Assembly: GCF_003351025.1 (NCBI RefSeq)
Contig: NZ_QPCG01000001.1
Coordinates: 255,949-319,948 of the forward strand
DNA length: 64,000 nucleotides
Origin: Mucilaginibacter endophyticus
Lineage (GTDB): Bacteria; Bacteroidota; Bacteroidia; Sphingobacteriales; Sphingobacteriaceae
Direction: 5' to 3'
Part shown: in pieces, positions 19,448-27,722 of the stretch
Layout: every line of letters starts with the position of its first letter
How positions within the stretch are numbered: position 1 is the first letter of the stretch
The notes under the pieces: model-generated
The model's input: only the letters and a program-made list of their open reading frames with translations
What the model was told of the DNA's origin: nothing
Database searches by the model: none
Program-made: the position numbers and the translations under genes

Positions 19448-20110
19448 TTAATAATCATCACTATTGCGACGCGATCTTTCATCGTCATCAAAGCCCTCAT
19501 CGTCGCCAAATTCATTGCTGAACTCATCTTCCTCTTCTTCTTCTTCCTCGCTGCCACCGGTATGTTTCTCTTCCGGCAGTTCATCTGTATCAGTTACTTC
19601 AGAAAAATCTTCTGCATCTTCCGGGTTAAAGGCCATTTCATTAAGGAAATCAAAATCCTCAGTAGTTGGCGGTAAAACGGTAGGATTAAATGTATTGCCA
19701 AACTGTTTAGGTGCTTCTCCAACTGATTTTACAACAGCTGGGTAAGATGTACCTGGTGTTTCATCTAAGATGATCTTCATCAGTTCGACATGAAAATCAA
19801 ACGGGCGATCAAAATTAAATGTATAATAAAATTTTTGGTGCGGATCATCAATAAAGCTTAACAGTTTTACTTTATTCATTAATGACACGCCTCGGTCAAT
19901 ACGTCTTTGATTGGGCAGGTAAGTAATTTCTTCACCTTTGGTCCACTGATCGTTGCTAATATAAAATGATGAAGGAAATTCCGGATTGTAGCCGGTTGAC
20001 TGATGAATTGCGCGGTGAAGGTCTTCGAAAGTTTGGTTTGATTTTACATCAATTTCTCTCGTAACGTCATCGTAGTCTTCAAAAGTAACCCTGAACCTGT
20101 ATACTGCCAT
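19448..20110 (-). CDS. pRiA4b ORF-3-like protein with very acidic C-terminal tail
   Basis: The N-terminal ~110 residues (VYRFRVTFEDYDDVTREI, FEDLHRAIHQSTGYN) resemble the plasmid pRiA4b ORF-3/IS1096 TnpR-like fold, a small domain of unknown function. The last ~55 residues are almost all Glu, Asp, Ser and Gly, including a run of seven Glu at about 189-195 and a later DDE-rich stretch, and are predicted to be disordered. No catalytic motif is seen. It stands between cca and manC in a co-directional run. A role in binding a basic protein or nucleic-acid partner is possible, but function is unknown. Confidence 0.75.
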   Translation of the reverse strand: MAVYRFRVTFEDYDDVTREIDVKSNQTFEDLHRAIHQSTGYNPEFPSSFYISNDQWTKGEEITYLPNQRRIDRGVSLMNKVKLLSFIDDPHQKFYYTFNFDRPFDFHVELMKIILDETPGTSYPAVVKSVGEAPKQFGNTFNPTVLPPTTEDFDFLNEMAFNPEDAEDFSEVTDTDELPEEKHTGGSEEEEEEEDEFSNEFGDDEGFDDDERSRRNSDDY

Positions 20111-20151
20111 TGCTTATCGTAGATTTTGGACAAAAATAATAATGTTTTAAT

Positions 20152-21564
20152 TTAATTTGGGGTAGTTACAACTTTTAAGCCAATTTCAAGGCCCTTTGCA
20201 ATTGTGAATGTTAAAGCAGCCTCCCGGTTGTTGGGAATTTCGCCCTCCAGTATGGCTTCACGGATCTGATTTTTGATTATGCCAACCTCGCGTCCTTCTT
20301 TTATACCAAATATGGTCATGATATCGTTACCCGTAACCGGTGGCTGCCAGTTGCGGATGCTATCGCGCTCTTCAACATCTTTTAATTTTTGTTGAACAAG
20401 CTCAAAATTGTTACGATATTTTTTTATCTTATATTCATTTTTGGTGGTGATGTCTGCTTTACACAACAGCATGAGCCCCTCAATGTCGTCTCCTGCCTCA
20501 AAAAGCAAACGCCGCACCGCCGAATCGGTAACTATTGATTGCGAGAGCACTATGGGCCTCAAATGTAGTTGTACCAGTTTTTGAACCTGCTTCATTTTTT
20601 CATTAAGCGGCAGCTTAAGCTGAGCGAAGATCTTGGGCACCATGCGTGCGCCGCGGTCTTCATGGCCGTGAAAGGTCCAGCCGTGGCCTGGTTCAAAACG
20701 TTTGGTGGCAGGCTTGGCTATATCATGTAGAATAGCAGCCCAGCGCAACCAAAGGTCGTCGGTAGTTTCGCAAATGTTATCAAGCACCTGCAGGGTATGA
20801 TAAAAGTTATCCTTATGGCCTTTGCCATCTACATAATCAACGCCATAAAGTGCAGTCATTTGCGGGAAGATCTTGTGCAGCAGCCCGGTATCAAACAGAT
20901 AATTAAAGCCGATGGATGGCACCGGCGATAGGATGATCTTGTTCAGCTCATCGGTAATACGCTCCTGCGAGATGATGCTGATCCTGTCGGCGGTGGTTTT
21001 GATAGCCTCAACAGCAATATCGTCAATCCTGAAATTGAGTTGCGTAGCAAACCTGATGGCCCGCATCATGCGCAGCGGATCATCAGAAAAAGTTTCATTA
21101 GGATTAAGCGGCGTGCGGATCAGTTTGTTTTCCAGATCGGTAATGCCGTTGAACGGATCAAGCAATTCGCCATAGGTATCCGGATAAAGTGAGATGGCCA
21201 GCGCGTTGAGAGTAAAATCCCGGCGTTTCTGGTCATCTTCTAAAGTGCCATTCTCCACTATAGGCTTGCGCGAGTCCCGGCGGTACGATTCTTTACGGGC
21301 GCCCACAAATTCGATCTCAAGGTCGCGGTATTTGAGTGATGCCGTACCAAAGTTTTTATAAACCGCCAGTTTAACTTTAAGCGTGCTGGCAACAACTTCG
21401 GCAAATGAGATGCCGTTACCGATAACAACAATGTCAATATCTTTCGACTGGCGGTTCAGAAAGATATCACGTACAAAACCACCAATAGCATAAGCCTGTA
21501 CATTTTGTTCGCCCGCCAAACGAGATATCACAGAAAATACGGGATGCCTGAGGTGTTGCTGCAT
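20152..21564 (-). CDS. cca: CCA tRNA nucleotidyltransferase with HD domain
   Basis: Adds or repairs the 3' CCA of tRNA. The class II nucleotidyltransferase head has AIGGFVRDIFL and the metal motif KDIDIVV, then RRDFTLNALA. The C-terminal half carries an HD phosphohydrolase domain (HKDNFYHTLQV, ILHDIAKP, HEDRGARM). At 470 residues it has the size common in Bacteroidota. It has its own candidate -7 box (TACCTTTG) 32 nt upstream of the ATG. Confidence 0.94.
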   Translation of the reverse strand: MQQHLRHPVFSVISRLAGEQNVQAYAIGGFVRDIFLNRQSKDIDIVVIGNGISFAEVVASTLKVKLAVYKNFGTASLKYRDLEIEFVGARKESYRRDSRKPIVENGTLEDDQKRRDFTLNALAISLYPDTYGELLDPFNGITDLENKLIRTPLNPNETFSDDPLRMMRAIRFATQLNFRIDDIAVEAIKTTADRISIISQERITDELNKIILSPVPSIGFNYLFDTGLLHKIFPQMTALYGVDYVDGKGHKDNFYHTLQVLDNICETTDDLWLRWAAILHDIAKPATKRFEPGHGWTFHGHEDRGARMVPKIFAQLKLPLNEKMKQVQKLVQLHLRPIVLSQSIVTDSAVRRLLFEAGDDIEGLMLLCKADITTKNEYKIKKYRNNFELVQQKLKDVEERDSIRNWQPPVTGNDIMTIFGIKEGREVGIIKNQIREAILEGEIPNNREAALTFTIAKGLEIGLKVVTTPN

Positions 21565-21595
21565 AGTTGGATGCTTAAAAACGATAATAAGGGTA

Positions 21596-21603
21596 CAAAG
21601 GTA
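21596..21603 (-). promoter_or_regulatory. Candidate Bacteroidota -7 box before cca
   Basis: Minus-strand TACCTTTG matches TAnnTTTG exactly and lies 32 nt upstream of the cca ATG. I do not see a clear TTG -33 element at the expected distance, so this is a partial promoter call. Confidence 0.5.
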
Positions 21604-21689
21604 AGATTAATTGGTAACTATGGCTTTGTAAAGTCAAAAGTCTTAAGTTAAAACTCTTAAGAATAATTGGCTTTGTAAATTGAAAATCG

Positions 21690-21747
21690 GGTTGCAACCG
21701 GAGTTGCAAACTCCGGGCATAATGGTCGGAAGTTGGAAACTTCCGAC
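21690..21747. repeat. Paired-hairpin REP-like element, copy 1
   Basis: A 10-nt palindrome GGTTGCAACC (21690-21699) is followed by hairpin 1 (stem CCGGAGTT, 21698-21705 with 21709-21716), a 9-nt spacer GCATAATGG (21717-21725) and hairpin 2 (stem GTCGGAAGTT, 21725-21734 with 21738-21747). Copy 2 at 62105-62154 has the same layout with a nearly identical spacer but different stem bases. It lies between tsaC and cca and codes for nothing. Confidence 0.8.
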
Positions 21748-21808
21748 AGCGGTTCAGTAGTGTCTTTTATATGTTGGCCGATTAATCCTAATCTCTAACC
21801 TCTAATCT

Positions 21809-22378
21809 CTACCTTCGCAAAAACTCAAACCGTCCGTCAGGTGCCAGTTTCATGATAGTTGATGGAGTTTTAATCTCTTTACTGTGCTGCTCCAAATCAA
21901 CTACATAATCAACACCATCAATAATTTCCTGGTCTATCTGTGAAAAATACTGGGGCGATGGTTTGCCGCTGATATTGGCCGAAGTAGAAACCAATGGTTT
22001 GCGCAAACGTTGAATCAGTTGCTGACAAAAGGGAGTGTCTTTTACCACTCTTATCCCTACACTGCCATCGGCAGCAATAACTGCAGGCGAAATATTTTTA
22101 GCTCCCGGCATTACTAGGGTTAAAGGATTTTCGGCGTATTCAATCAGGTCGTAAGCCAGTGGGTTTACTTCGCTGATGTAGCTTTCCAGTTTGTTTTCGG
22201 TATCCAGCAAAATGATCATGCTCTTGGCTTCATCACGCTGTTTAAGACGGTAAATTTTTTGAATGGCCTCGGTATTGGTGGCATCACAGCCTATACCCCA
22301 AATGGTATCGGTAGGGTAAAGGATAATACCGCCTTCCTGTACAACTTTTAAAGCTTTGGCTACTTCGTCTTTAATCAT
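21809..22378 (-). CDS. tsaC: L-threonylcarbamoyladenylate synthase (Sua5/YciO/YrdC family)
   Basis: Makes threonylcarbamoyl-AMP for the t6A37 modification of tRNAs that read ANN codons. The YrdC domain shows YPTDTIWGIGCDA (17-29), a KRRDE-like KQRDEAKSM segment, and the STSANISGKPSP motif. At 189 residues it is the short form without the Sua5 C-terminal domain. Its start overlaps the end of the upstream GT4 gene by 8 nt, so the two are translationally coupled. Confidence 0.92.
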   Translation of the reverse strand: MIKDEVAKALKVVQEGGIILYPTDTIWGIGCDATNTEAIQKIYRLKQRDEAKSMIILLDTENKLESYISEVNPLAYDLIEYAENPLTLVMPGAKNISPAVIAADGSVGIRVVKDTPFCQQLIQRLRKPLVSTSANISGKPSPQYFSQIDQEIIDGVDYVVDLEQHSKEIKTPSTIMKLAPDGRFEFLRR

Positions 22379-23498
22379 GATTCAAAATATTTTGATAAAG
22401 CTGCATTAACTGCCGGCTTAGTTTATCTTCAGTAAAATTGGTTGCATAAGCGCGACCTTTAATTATCATGTTTTGCCGCAATAATTCATTGGCAAGTACA
22501 CTGTTTATTTTTTCGGCCAGACCGGCATCATCATCCGGACTAACGTATAGGCTGTCCGGTCCGCCGGCTTCTTCCAGGCATGAGCCCGTTGCTGCTATCA
22601 CCGGGATGCCGGAGTTTAAAGCTTCCAGTATCGGGATGCCGAAACCTTCATACCTGGAAGGATAAACAAATACCGATGCCTGTTGATAAACAGCCGGTAA
22701 CTCTGCAAAGGTAACGTCTTTTAAAAATATTACCCTGTAACTTAAATTGTTGGCTGTTATATAAGCTTTAACCTGTTGGGTATATTGGGTTTCTTTACCA
22801 ACAACAACCAAAGGTATATCATTGACTACATTTTTTAAAGCCTTAACGGTTAGCAGCAGATTTTTACGTTCTTCGATGGTGCCAACGCTCAATATATAGC
22901 GATTGGGCAAGTTGTATTTTTCTTTTACTGTTGATTTTTGCTCAGCGATTTGTTCAACCGCGAAAACAGGATCACATCCCTGGTAAATAACCTTGATTTT
23001 TTTAGGGTCGATAGCAAGGAGTTCGACCAGATCGTCTTTCGTTTTTTGACTTATGGAGATGATTTTATCCGCAACCCTGCAGGCATGTTTAACTTTGGCG
23101 AGGTAAATGCGGTAATTAACCGCTCCAAATTGTTTGGGGTAACGCATGAAGATAAGGTCATGCATGGTAACTACCGATTTGATGTTTGTTTGTTCGATAC
23201 CCGAAGGAAGTTCGTGACTTAGCCCGTGGTATAATTCAATACCATCGCGTTTAAGATCTTTAATAATACCCTTACTGCGCCACCACGAGGTAAACCATTT
23301 GCTTTTGGGGGTAACGGTTTGAATGTTGGGATAACCGCCAATGAAATTAAGCCGGGGATTAGCTTTGGCTTTTGGTGTGTATAAGTATAAAATGTTTGAC
23401 GGATTGATCGATGCGATACCTTTTATTAACCAGCGGCTGTAATTGCCTAAGCCGGTATTATTATAAAAAGCCCGTTTAGCATCGTATCCTATCTTCAT
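22371..23498 (-). CDS. Glycosyltransferase family 4, mannosyltransferase-like
   Basis: GT-B retaining glycosyltransferase. The N-terminal loop NNTGLGNYSRWL and MHDLIFMRYP are typical of the WbaZ/mannosyl-transferase branch. The donor domain has LSVGTIEERKN and the EGFGIPILEA (E-x7-E) motif intact. I choose the ATG at 23498 (MKIGYDAKRAF); a TTG at 23516 would add six unsupported residues. It overlaps tsaC by 8 nt. It stands outside the main EPS locus in a housekeeping run, so its acceptor (cell-surface glycan or other) is unknown. Confidence 0.87.
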   Translation of the reverse strand: MKIGYDAKRAFYNNTGLGNYSRWLIKGIASINPSNILYLYTPKAKANPRLNFIGGYPNIQTVTPKSKWFTSWWRSKGIIKDLKRDGIELYHGLSHELPSGIEQTNIKSVVTMHDLIFMRYPKQFGAVNYRIYLAKVKHACRVADKIISISQKTKDDLVELLAIDPKKIKVIYQGCDPVFAVEQIAEQKSTVKEKYNLPNRYILSVGTIEERKNLLLTVKALKNVVNDIPLVVVGKETQYTQQVKAYITANNLSYRVIFLKDVTFAELPAVYQQASVFVYPSRYEGFGIPILEALNSGIPVIAATGSCLEEAGGPDSLYVSPDDDAGLAEKINSVLANELLRQNMIIKGRAYATNFTEDKLSRQLMQLYQNILNHD

Positions 23499-23548
23499 TT
23501 GAAGTCTTAAGTTCAAAGTTTTAAGTCAAAAGTCGCCTTATTAAATTA

Positions 23549-23599
23549 AAAGTCATAAGTGGAAGATGGTAAATTGATCCATCAGGCACTTATGACTTT
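23549..23599. repeat. Inverted repeat downstream of dapD, possible terminator
   Basis: A 13-bp stem (AAAGTCATAAGTG, 23549-23561, with 23587-23599) encloses 25 nt. Flanking AAGTCTTAAGT-like words repeat several times from 23500 to 23620 and again near 21630-21655. It could end dapD transcription or be another intergenic repeat. Confidence 0.5.
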
Positions 23600-23621
23600 A
23601 AACTTGCGACTTAAGACTATA

Positions 23622-24437
23622 TTATACCGCTACGTTGTTTTCACGCAGGGCATCATTCAATGACGTTTTTTTATCGGTTGATTCCTTGCGGGTGCCGATG
23701 ATCAGAGCGCAAGGCACCTGGTATTCGCCTGCTGCAAATTTTTTGGTGTATGAACCCGGAATTACTACCGAACGGGCAGGTACACGGCCTTTATACTCAA
23801 TAGGAGTACTGTGGGTAACATCAATAATTTTGGTTGACGCTGTTAATACCACGTTTGCACCTAATACAGCTTCGTGTTCAACATGTACACCTTCAACAAC
23901 AATGGCGCGTGAACCCAAAAAGCAGTTATCTTCAATAATAACCGGAGCAGCTTGTAATGGCTCCAATACACCACCGATACCAACACCACCACTTAAGTGT
24001 ACGTGTTTACCAATCTGCGCGCATGAACCAACAGTAGCCCAGGTATCAACCATGGTGCCTTCATCAACGTAAGCACCAATGTTTACGTACGATGGCATCA
24101 TGATAACGCCTTTGGCAAGGTGTGCACCGTAGCGGGCAATACCGTGAGGTACTACACGAACACCGGTTTGTTTGTAATCGGTTTTGAGTTTCATTTTGTC
24201 ATGAAAAACAAAAGGACCGGTTTTAATTTCTTCCATCTGCCTGGTTGGGAAATACAAAACAACCGCCTTTTTAATCCACTCATTTACATGCCAGCGTGAG
24301 CCAATTGGTTCAGCCACACGGATTTCGCCTTTATCCAACCGGTCTATGACGGTTTCGATGGCGTTGGTATATTCATTGTAGTTAAGCAGGTTCCTGTCTT
24401 CCCAGGCCTCTTCAATCAGTTTTTTAAGATCTTGCAT
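23622..24437 (-). CDS. dapD: 2,3,4,5-tetrahydropyridine-2,6-dicarboxylate N-succinyltransferase
   Basis: Succinyl-CoA dependent step of the lysine/diaminopimelate pathway, needed for peptidoglycan. An N-terminal helical domain is followed from about residue 105 by hexapeptide repeats of a left-handed beta-helix (YVNIGAYVDEGTMVDTWATVG, split by position; GGVGIGGVLEP; CFLGSRAIVVEG). Length (271 aa) and the PARSVVIPGSYTKKF segment fit DapD. It begins the minus-strand run that continues to miaA. Confidence 0.96.
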   Translation of the reverse strand: MQDLKKLIEEAWEDRNLLNYNEYTNAIETVIDRLDKGEIRVAEPIGSRWHVNEWIKKAVVLYFPTRQMEEIKTGPFVFHDKMKLKTDYKQTGVRVVPHGIARYGAHLAKGVIMMPSYVNIGAYVDEGTMVDTWATVGSCAQIGKHVHLSGGVGIGGVLEPLQAAPVIIEDNCFLGSRAIVVEGVHVEHEAVLGANVVLTASTKIIDVTHSTPIEYKGRVPARSVVIPGSYTKKFAAGEYQVPCALIIGTRKESTDKKTSLNDALRENNVAV

Positions 24438-24553
24438 TGGTAAAATTAAACTTTTGGCAAATTAAAGGATTTTTAGGGAAAAATAGTTGATTTTGAAAGA
24501 TTGAATGTCATGCGGCAGGCTTGAAAACACATCGTAATTTCCATGCTGTTGTA

Positions 24554-24577
24554 TTATTTGGTCGGTAGACCAAATAA
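24554..24577. promoter_or_regulatory. Operator-like 24-nt palindrome without adjacent regulator
   Basis: TTATTTGGTC (24554-24563) and its exact complement (24568-24577) flank GGTA. The dyad, with TTGGTC/GACCAA half-sites, looks like a TetR-family operator. No tetR-like gene is next to it. dapD starts 117 nt to the left, reading away. Confidence 0.5.
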
Positions 24578-24619
24578 GAGATTCCTATCACCAAGCCGGA
24601 TAAGCCTTAGAAAATAAAA

Positions 24620-24645
24620 ATACCCTGCTAATGACCAACAGGGTA
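24620..24645 (-). terminator. Terminator-like hairpin reading leftward
   Basis: An 8-bp stem (ATACCCTG, 24620-24627, with 24638-24645) is preceded on the plus strand by an A-rich tract, which is a T-rich tail on the minus strand. It could end a minus-strand transcript covering the small frame at 24774-24971. Confidence 0.55.
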
Positions 24646-24773
24646 TAATATAAAGAACGAGTGTATTTCCATTAGCAAGATAATACTGAAATGAGGAGGG
24701 GGAATTAATACAACGAAATGATATTTTATTGGCTTTGTACGCAATTGTGCAGTATTTGAAATAGTCAGTTTCT

Positions 24774-24971
24774 TTAATCCGGATTTTTGATCTGTTCGGT
24801 AATTAATAAAATTAAATCTGTTTTGGCAGCTTCATAACGTTCCGCTACAAACTTGTGCTCTTTCTCCCAATTAAAGCCGATTTTACCAATTGTGATTATT
24901 TGCTGCAAATTAGCCACATTAACTTGACCAATTCTTTTTTTATGATCGGGGGATTCATTTAGTAACATCAA
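24774..24971 (-). CDS. Hypothetical small protein
   Basis: This is a 65-residue frame with a charged, helix-rich composition (KEHKFVAERYEAAKTDLILLITEQ) and no recognisable domain, signal or membrane segment. Support comes only from amino-acid composition and the leftward terminator-like hairpin about 130 nt downstream. It is not clearly related to anything I know and could be a chance frame or the remnant of a longer gene. Confidence 0.3.
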   Translation of the reverse strand: MMLLNESPDHKKRIGQVNVANLQQIITIGKIGFNWEKEHKFVAERYEAAKTDLILLITEQIKNPD

Positions 24972-25604
24972 CCATTTTGTATGTATTCGTTCTAATCTCC
25001 GATCCTGGTTCAGTTTCCATTTGTCTAACTTCTAATCTCTTTTATCAGAGAAATCAATTCGCGCAACAGTATTGCCTTTCCCATCTTAAAAGATATACTA
25101 CTTTTGGGAGTATTTATTTTAATCAAATCATTGAAAATTAGATAGATATTTACAATCCCCCCGTTAAATCGATAGGCTTGTGTTGATGATAATGTGAAAA
25201 ATATAAGAAGTTAATGTTTCAATACCGTATGAGCGATATTTTGAGAAAACTAATGCGTATAATTGACAGATTACGTATAATATTTTGATTGTCAGTGTAT
25301 TGGTTTACACATAGGTATACAAAATTCGGACAATCAGTTAACAGTATATAAAAAAACGTTAAGTAAGCCTTAATTTTATATAAACGAAAACCAACGTTTA
25401 AACTAATTAGGTGTCAAAAGCCTTCCGGACAGCGAGTGTCGGGGAGGCTTACTTGTTTTAGCTGCATACTATTTTCAGGGGGAAATAAGATAAACATTGG
25501 TGTGCTGTTTAGCGTATAACAGTCTTCTTTAAATAATAAGAAATTGCCTTAGTAAATTTTACCTTCTAATTTATCACTATTAATCCCCCACTCCCCCAAA
25601 ACGT
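24972..25604. other. AT-rich non-coding stretch
   Basis: These 630 nt are very AT-rich and lack convincing coding frames. They contain a right-end-like word of the CTGAACC repeat family (GATCCTGGTTCAG, 25001-25013) and a GC-rich hairpin at 25418-25450. A small RNA or leader ending at that hairpin is possible but unsupported by a clear promoter. Confidence 0.4.
25418..25450. other. GC-rich hairpin in AT-rich intergenic DNA
   Basis: AAGCCTTCCGGACA pairs imperfectly with TGTCGGGGAGGCTT (one mismatch, one wobble), giving a stable 14-bp stem in otherwise AT-rich DNA. It is about 155 nt before the small membrane protein gene. It may be the 3' end of a small RNA or an attenuator. Confidence 0.4.
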
Positions 25605-25799
25605 ATGGACCATATCGCGTCATTTGCTGTTATTTTACTTGGATTTGCATTGCTGCTTATTTTAGGTGTTTTGTTTTTCGGTACACTTAAAAGTATCAAA
25701 AAGCGATATTACCCAAACTGGAAATTTCCTGATTACATAAGCGTAGGCTATGCTGAATATCTTTATCGTAAATTCATAAAAAGAGATTTGCCCAAATAA
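25605..25799 (+). CDS. Small single-span membrane protein, unknown function
   Basis: A 64-residue protein with one clear transmembrane helix at about 6-28 (FAVILLGFALLLILGVLFFG) followed by a basic, aromatic C-terminal tail (KKRYYPNWKF, YLYRKFIKR). The positive tail predicts it stays in the cytoplasm. The composition is that of a genuine small membrane protein. No family was recognised and no operon partner is evident; the S4-protein gene follows after 126 nt. Confidence 0.55.
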   Translation: MDHIASFAVILLGFALLLILGVLFFGTLKSIKKRYYPNWKFPDYISVGYAEYLYRKFIKRDLPK

Positions 25800-25925
25800 G
25801 TTTTGCGGAATTTAATGAACGTAACGTTTGTTCAGCACAACAAGCTATGGCGTAGCTGCATCAAAAGCTGTAAATTTGGAGTCCTATCTTACTGTTGCCC
25901 TACTTCAGGGCTACCAGGTTAGATA

Positions 25926-26351
25926 ATGAAAGGGACTGATAAAATGGGCGAAAAAGAAAAACTAAGAATAGATAAATACCTGTGGGCTATCCGTGTTTTT
26001 AAAACACGTACCCTGGCCTCTGATGCCTGCAAAGCAGGGCGCATAAAACTGGATGGTAAAAACATCAAACCATCATACGAGGTAAAAATTGGTGATGTTT
26101 ATCATGTTGTGAAGGGTATTGAACGTAAAGTGGTAAAGGTAACCGGCTTGCTCGAGAACCGGGTTGATGCCAAAACCGCTGTGAATTTTTATGAAGATAT
26201 AACCCCGGTTGAGCAAACTCAGGCCTTTAAATCCATGTTCCAGGCGCCGGTACTTAAACGCGACCGTGGCACCGGTCGGCCGACTAAGCTTGAAAGGCGT
26301 GAGATTGATGATCTGAAAGATAACTTTTTTGATAAGGAGGAAGAAGAATAG
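25926..26351 (+). CDS. S4-domain RNA-binding protein (Hsp15/HslR-like)
   Basis: Small RNA-binding protein that in E. coli (Hsp15) rescues stalled 50S subunits carrying nascent peptide. The S4 domain runs from about residue 12 (LRIDKYLWAIRVFKTRTLASDACKAG, listed by motif) with RIDKYLW and the GRIKLDGKNIKPS turn. The C-terminal tail is charged (RGTGRPTKLERREIDDLK), which is typical for the Bacteroidota form. Length is 141 residues. An internal ATG six codons in could be the start instead. Confidence 0.88.
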   Translation: MKGTDKMGEKEKLRIDKYLWAIRVFKTRTLASDACKAGRIKLDGKNIKPSYEVKIGDVYHVVKGIERKVVKVTGLLENRVDAKTAVNFYEDITPVEQTQAFKSMFQAPVLKRDRGTGRPTKLERREIDDLKDNFFDKEEEE

Positions 26352-26464
26352 CCTGAACCTGGATTAAACGGATTTTTCGGATTAATGGGTTTTCATCTGC
26401 GTATCTATCGGTGCAAATGCAAAATCTCCGTTCATCTGATAGATCCTGCCAAATCTTGGTTCAG
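26352..26464. repeat. CTGAACC-type inverted repeat element, copy A
   Basis: It begins CTGAACCTGGATTAAACGG (from 26353) and ends AAATCTTGGTTCAG (26451-26464). The ends are complementary at CTGAACC..GATT. The left end matches 29501 onward at nearly every base, and the outer words recur at 49561-49653. It fills the space between the S4-protein gene and guaD. Confidence 0.7.
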
Positions 26465-26492
26465 TTAAAATAAAAATCTTCCCAAATCCCGG

Positions 26493-26972
26493 TCAATAAT
26501 GTTCCTTGTGCTCGGTTGTTTCCCAAAGCTTAAAAGCGGTTTGCGCTTCGTCCCTGAGTATTTGTACAAAAGGCACTCTGCGTTTTTCCATAGTACAGCC
26601 TAACTCGTCATAAATAAAATGGTCGTCGAAGCCTATGGCAGCGGCATCTGCTTTGGTATTGGCGTAGTAAATTTTGTCAATGCGGGCCCAGTAAATAGCG
26701 CCCAGGCACATGGGGCAGGGTTCGCAGCTGGTATAAATTTCACAACCGGCTAAATTATAGGTCCCCAGCTCCTGGCAAGCCAGGCGGATCACCGAAACTT
26801 CGGCATGAGCAGTAGGATCATTAGTAGGTACAACACGGTTGGCGCTGCGGGCTATAATCATACCATCTTTAACTATAACTGCCCCAAACGGGCCGCCTAT
26901 GCCGCGCTTAACATTGTCTTCGGCCAGTTCAATGGCTATGCGCATAAATTTTTCGTGTGCCGTGTTTTCCAT
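26493..26972 (-). CDS. guaD: Guanine deaminase (cytidine-deaminase fold)
   Basis: Converts guanine to xanthine for purine catabolism or nitrogen recovery. Zinc ligands are His56 (HAE, with Glu58 as proton shuttle) and Cys86/Cys89 (PCPMC). GGPFGAVIVKDG, NDPTAHAEV, YTSCEPCPMCLGAIYWAR and GFDDHFIYDE closely follow Bacillus subtilis GuaD, including the C-terminal ...EHY end. At 159 residues it is GuaD-sized. It is distinguished from TadA by GFDD and the domain-swap tail. Confidence 0.9.
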   Translation of the reverse strand: MENTAHEKFMRIAIELAEDNVKRGIGGPFGAVIVKDGMIIARSANRVVPTNDPTAHAEVSVIRLACQELGTYNLAGCEIYTSCEPCPMCLGAIYWARIDKIYYANTKADAAAIGFDDHFIYDELGCTMEKRRVPFVQILRDEAQTAFKLWETTEHKEHY

Positions 26973-26985
26973 ATTGCCCTAAATT

Positions 26986-27010
26986 AAAAAACCTCAACCG
27001 AAGTTGAGGT
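26986..27010 (-). terminator. Terminator of the OmpH-like gene
   Basis: An 8-bp stem (ACCTCAAC, 26991-26998, with 27003-27010) has a CGAA loop and is followed on the minus strand by TTTTT. It lies between the OmpH-like gene and guaD, both read leftward. Confidence 0.8.
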
Positions 27011-27093
27011 CTTGATTTGAAAATCTGACAATTTGATAATTTGAAGATGATATTCGTTTTTTAATTGCTTTATCATCAAAAATTTCAAATCTT

Positions 27094-27690
27094 TTATTTT
27101 TTGTCTTTAGCGTAAGCTTCGTTCAGGCGTTTAGCAACATCAAGCGTAACGTCTAATGAAGGATCGCCATATAGTACGGTTGGGTTAGCTTTTGAATAAG
27201 TTAATACCAGTTTATAGCCTTTTTCCTTAGCATAAGATTTTACAAAATCGGCGATTTTGTCATACAGCTTAGCATTTTCTGAAGCTTGTTCATTTTGAAA
27301 CTCAGCACCTGCATTTTGTGAATAAGTTTGCAGCTCCTGTTGTTTACGTTGTAACTGCTGTTCGGTAGCCTGACGCTGATCGGCAGGCATGGTAGCCTGG
27401 TTTTTTTGGTACTCAGCAACCTGGCGCTGAAAAGCCTGGCCACGGTTTTGCAAATCAGTTTGTGATGCTTTGCCTTTATCTTCCAAACGCTTTGAAAGAT
27501 CTTTAAAGTAATCGTATTTGTTCAGCAGTGAATCTGAATTTACAAAAACGATAGTTTCTTTATCGGATGTTGCTGTGGTTGAAGCAGCAGCCGGTTTATC
27601 GGCGGTTTTATTTTGGCTACAAGCGGCAATGCTGCCTGCAATGGCTAATCCTAAGGTGAGTTTGGTTAAAACTGAAGCACTGGTTTTCAT
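27094..27690 (-). CDS. OmpH/Skp-family periplasmic chaperone, lipoprotein form
   Basis: Predicted envelope chaperone that holds unfolded outer-membrane proteins. Residues 1-24 form a lipoprotein signal with lipobox SIAAC and Cys24 as the lipidated residue. The following FVNSDSLLNKYDYFKDL is the usual start of the OmpH domain. Residues about 65-150 are a Gln/Lys-rich coiled coil (QRQVAEYQKNQATMPADQRQ region), then KLYDKIADFVKSYAKEKGY and the terminal YGDPSLDVT strand. Length (198 aa) is normal. It is monocistronic with its own terminator and a candidate -7 box. Confidence 0.9.
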   Translation of the reverse strand: MKTSASVLTKLTLGLAIAGSIAACSQNKTADKPAAASTTATSDKETIVFVNSDSLLNKYDYFKDLSKRLEDKGKASQTDLQNRGQAFQRQVAEYQKNQATMPADQRQATEQQLQRKQQELQTYSQNAGAEFQNEQASENAKLYDKIADFVKSYAKEKGYKLVLTYSKANPTVLYGDPSLDVTLDVAKRLNEAYAKDKK

Positions 27691-27722
27691 TCTGTCAATC
27701 TGAAAATATTGTAAAATTTTGA

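Larger units (their letters stand above)
24438..24773. other. Non-coding stretch upstream of dapD
   Basis: It holds the operator-like palindrome (24554-24577) and a terminator-like hairpin (24620-24645), described separately. No open frame looks coding. The dapD promoter should lie at its left end, but no exact TAnnTTTG box was found. Confidence 0.45.

Noticed and set aside
19464..19745. Serine-rich plus-strand frame opposite the acidic tail
   Set aside because: The Ser run is simply the complement of the Glu/Asp codons of the real minus-strand gene.
21565..21808. CRISPR array near 21.7 kb
   Set aside because: The repeats are hairpin arms with different sequences, not direct repeats with spacers, and no cas genes are present.
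26493..26972. tRNA adenosine deaminase (tadA)
   Set aside because: The GFDD word and the C-terminal tail follow guanine deaminase rather than TadA.
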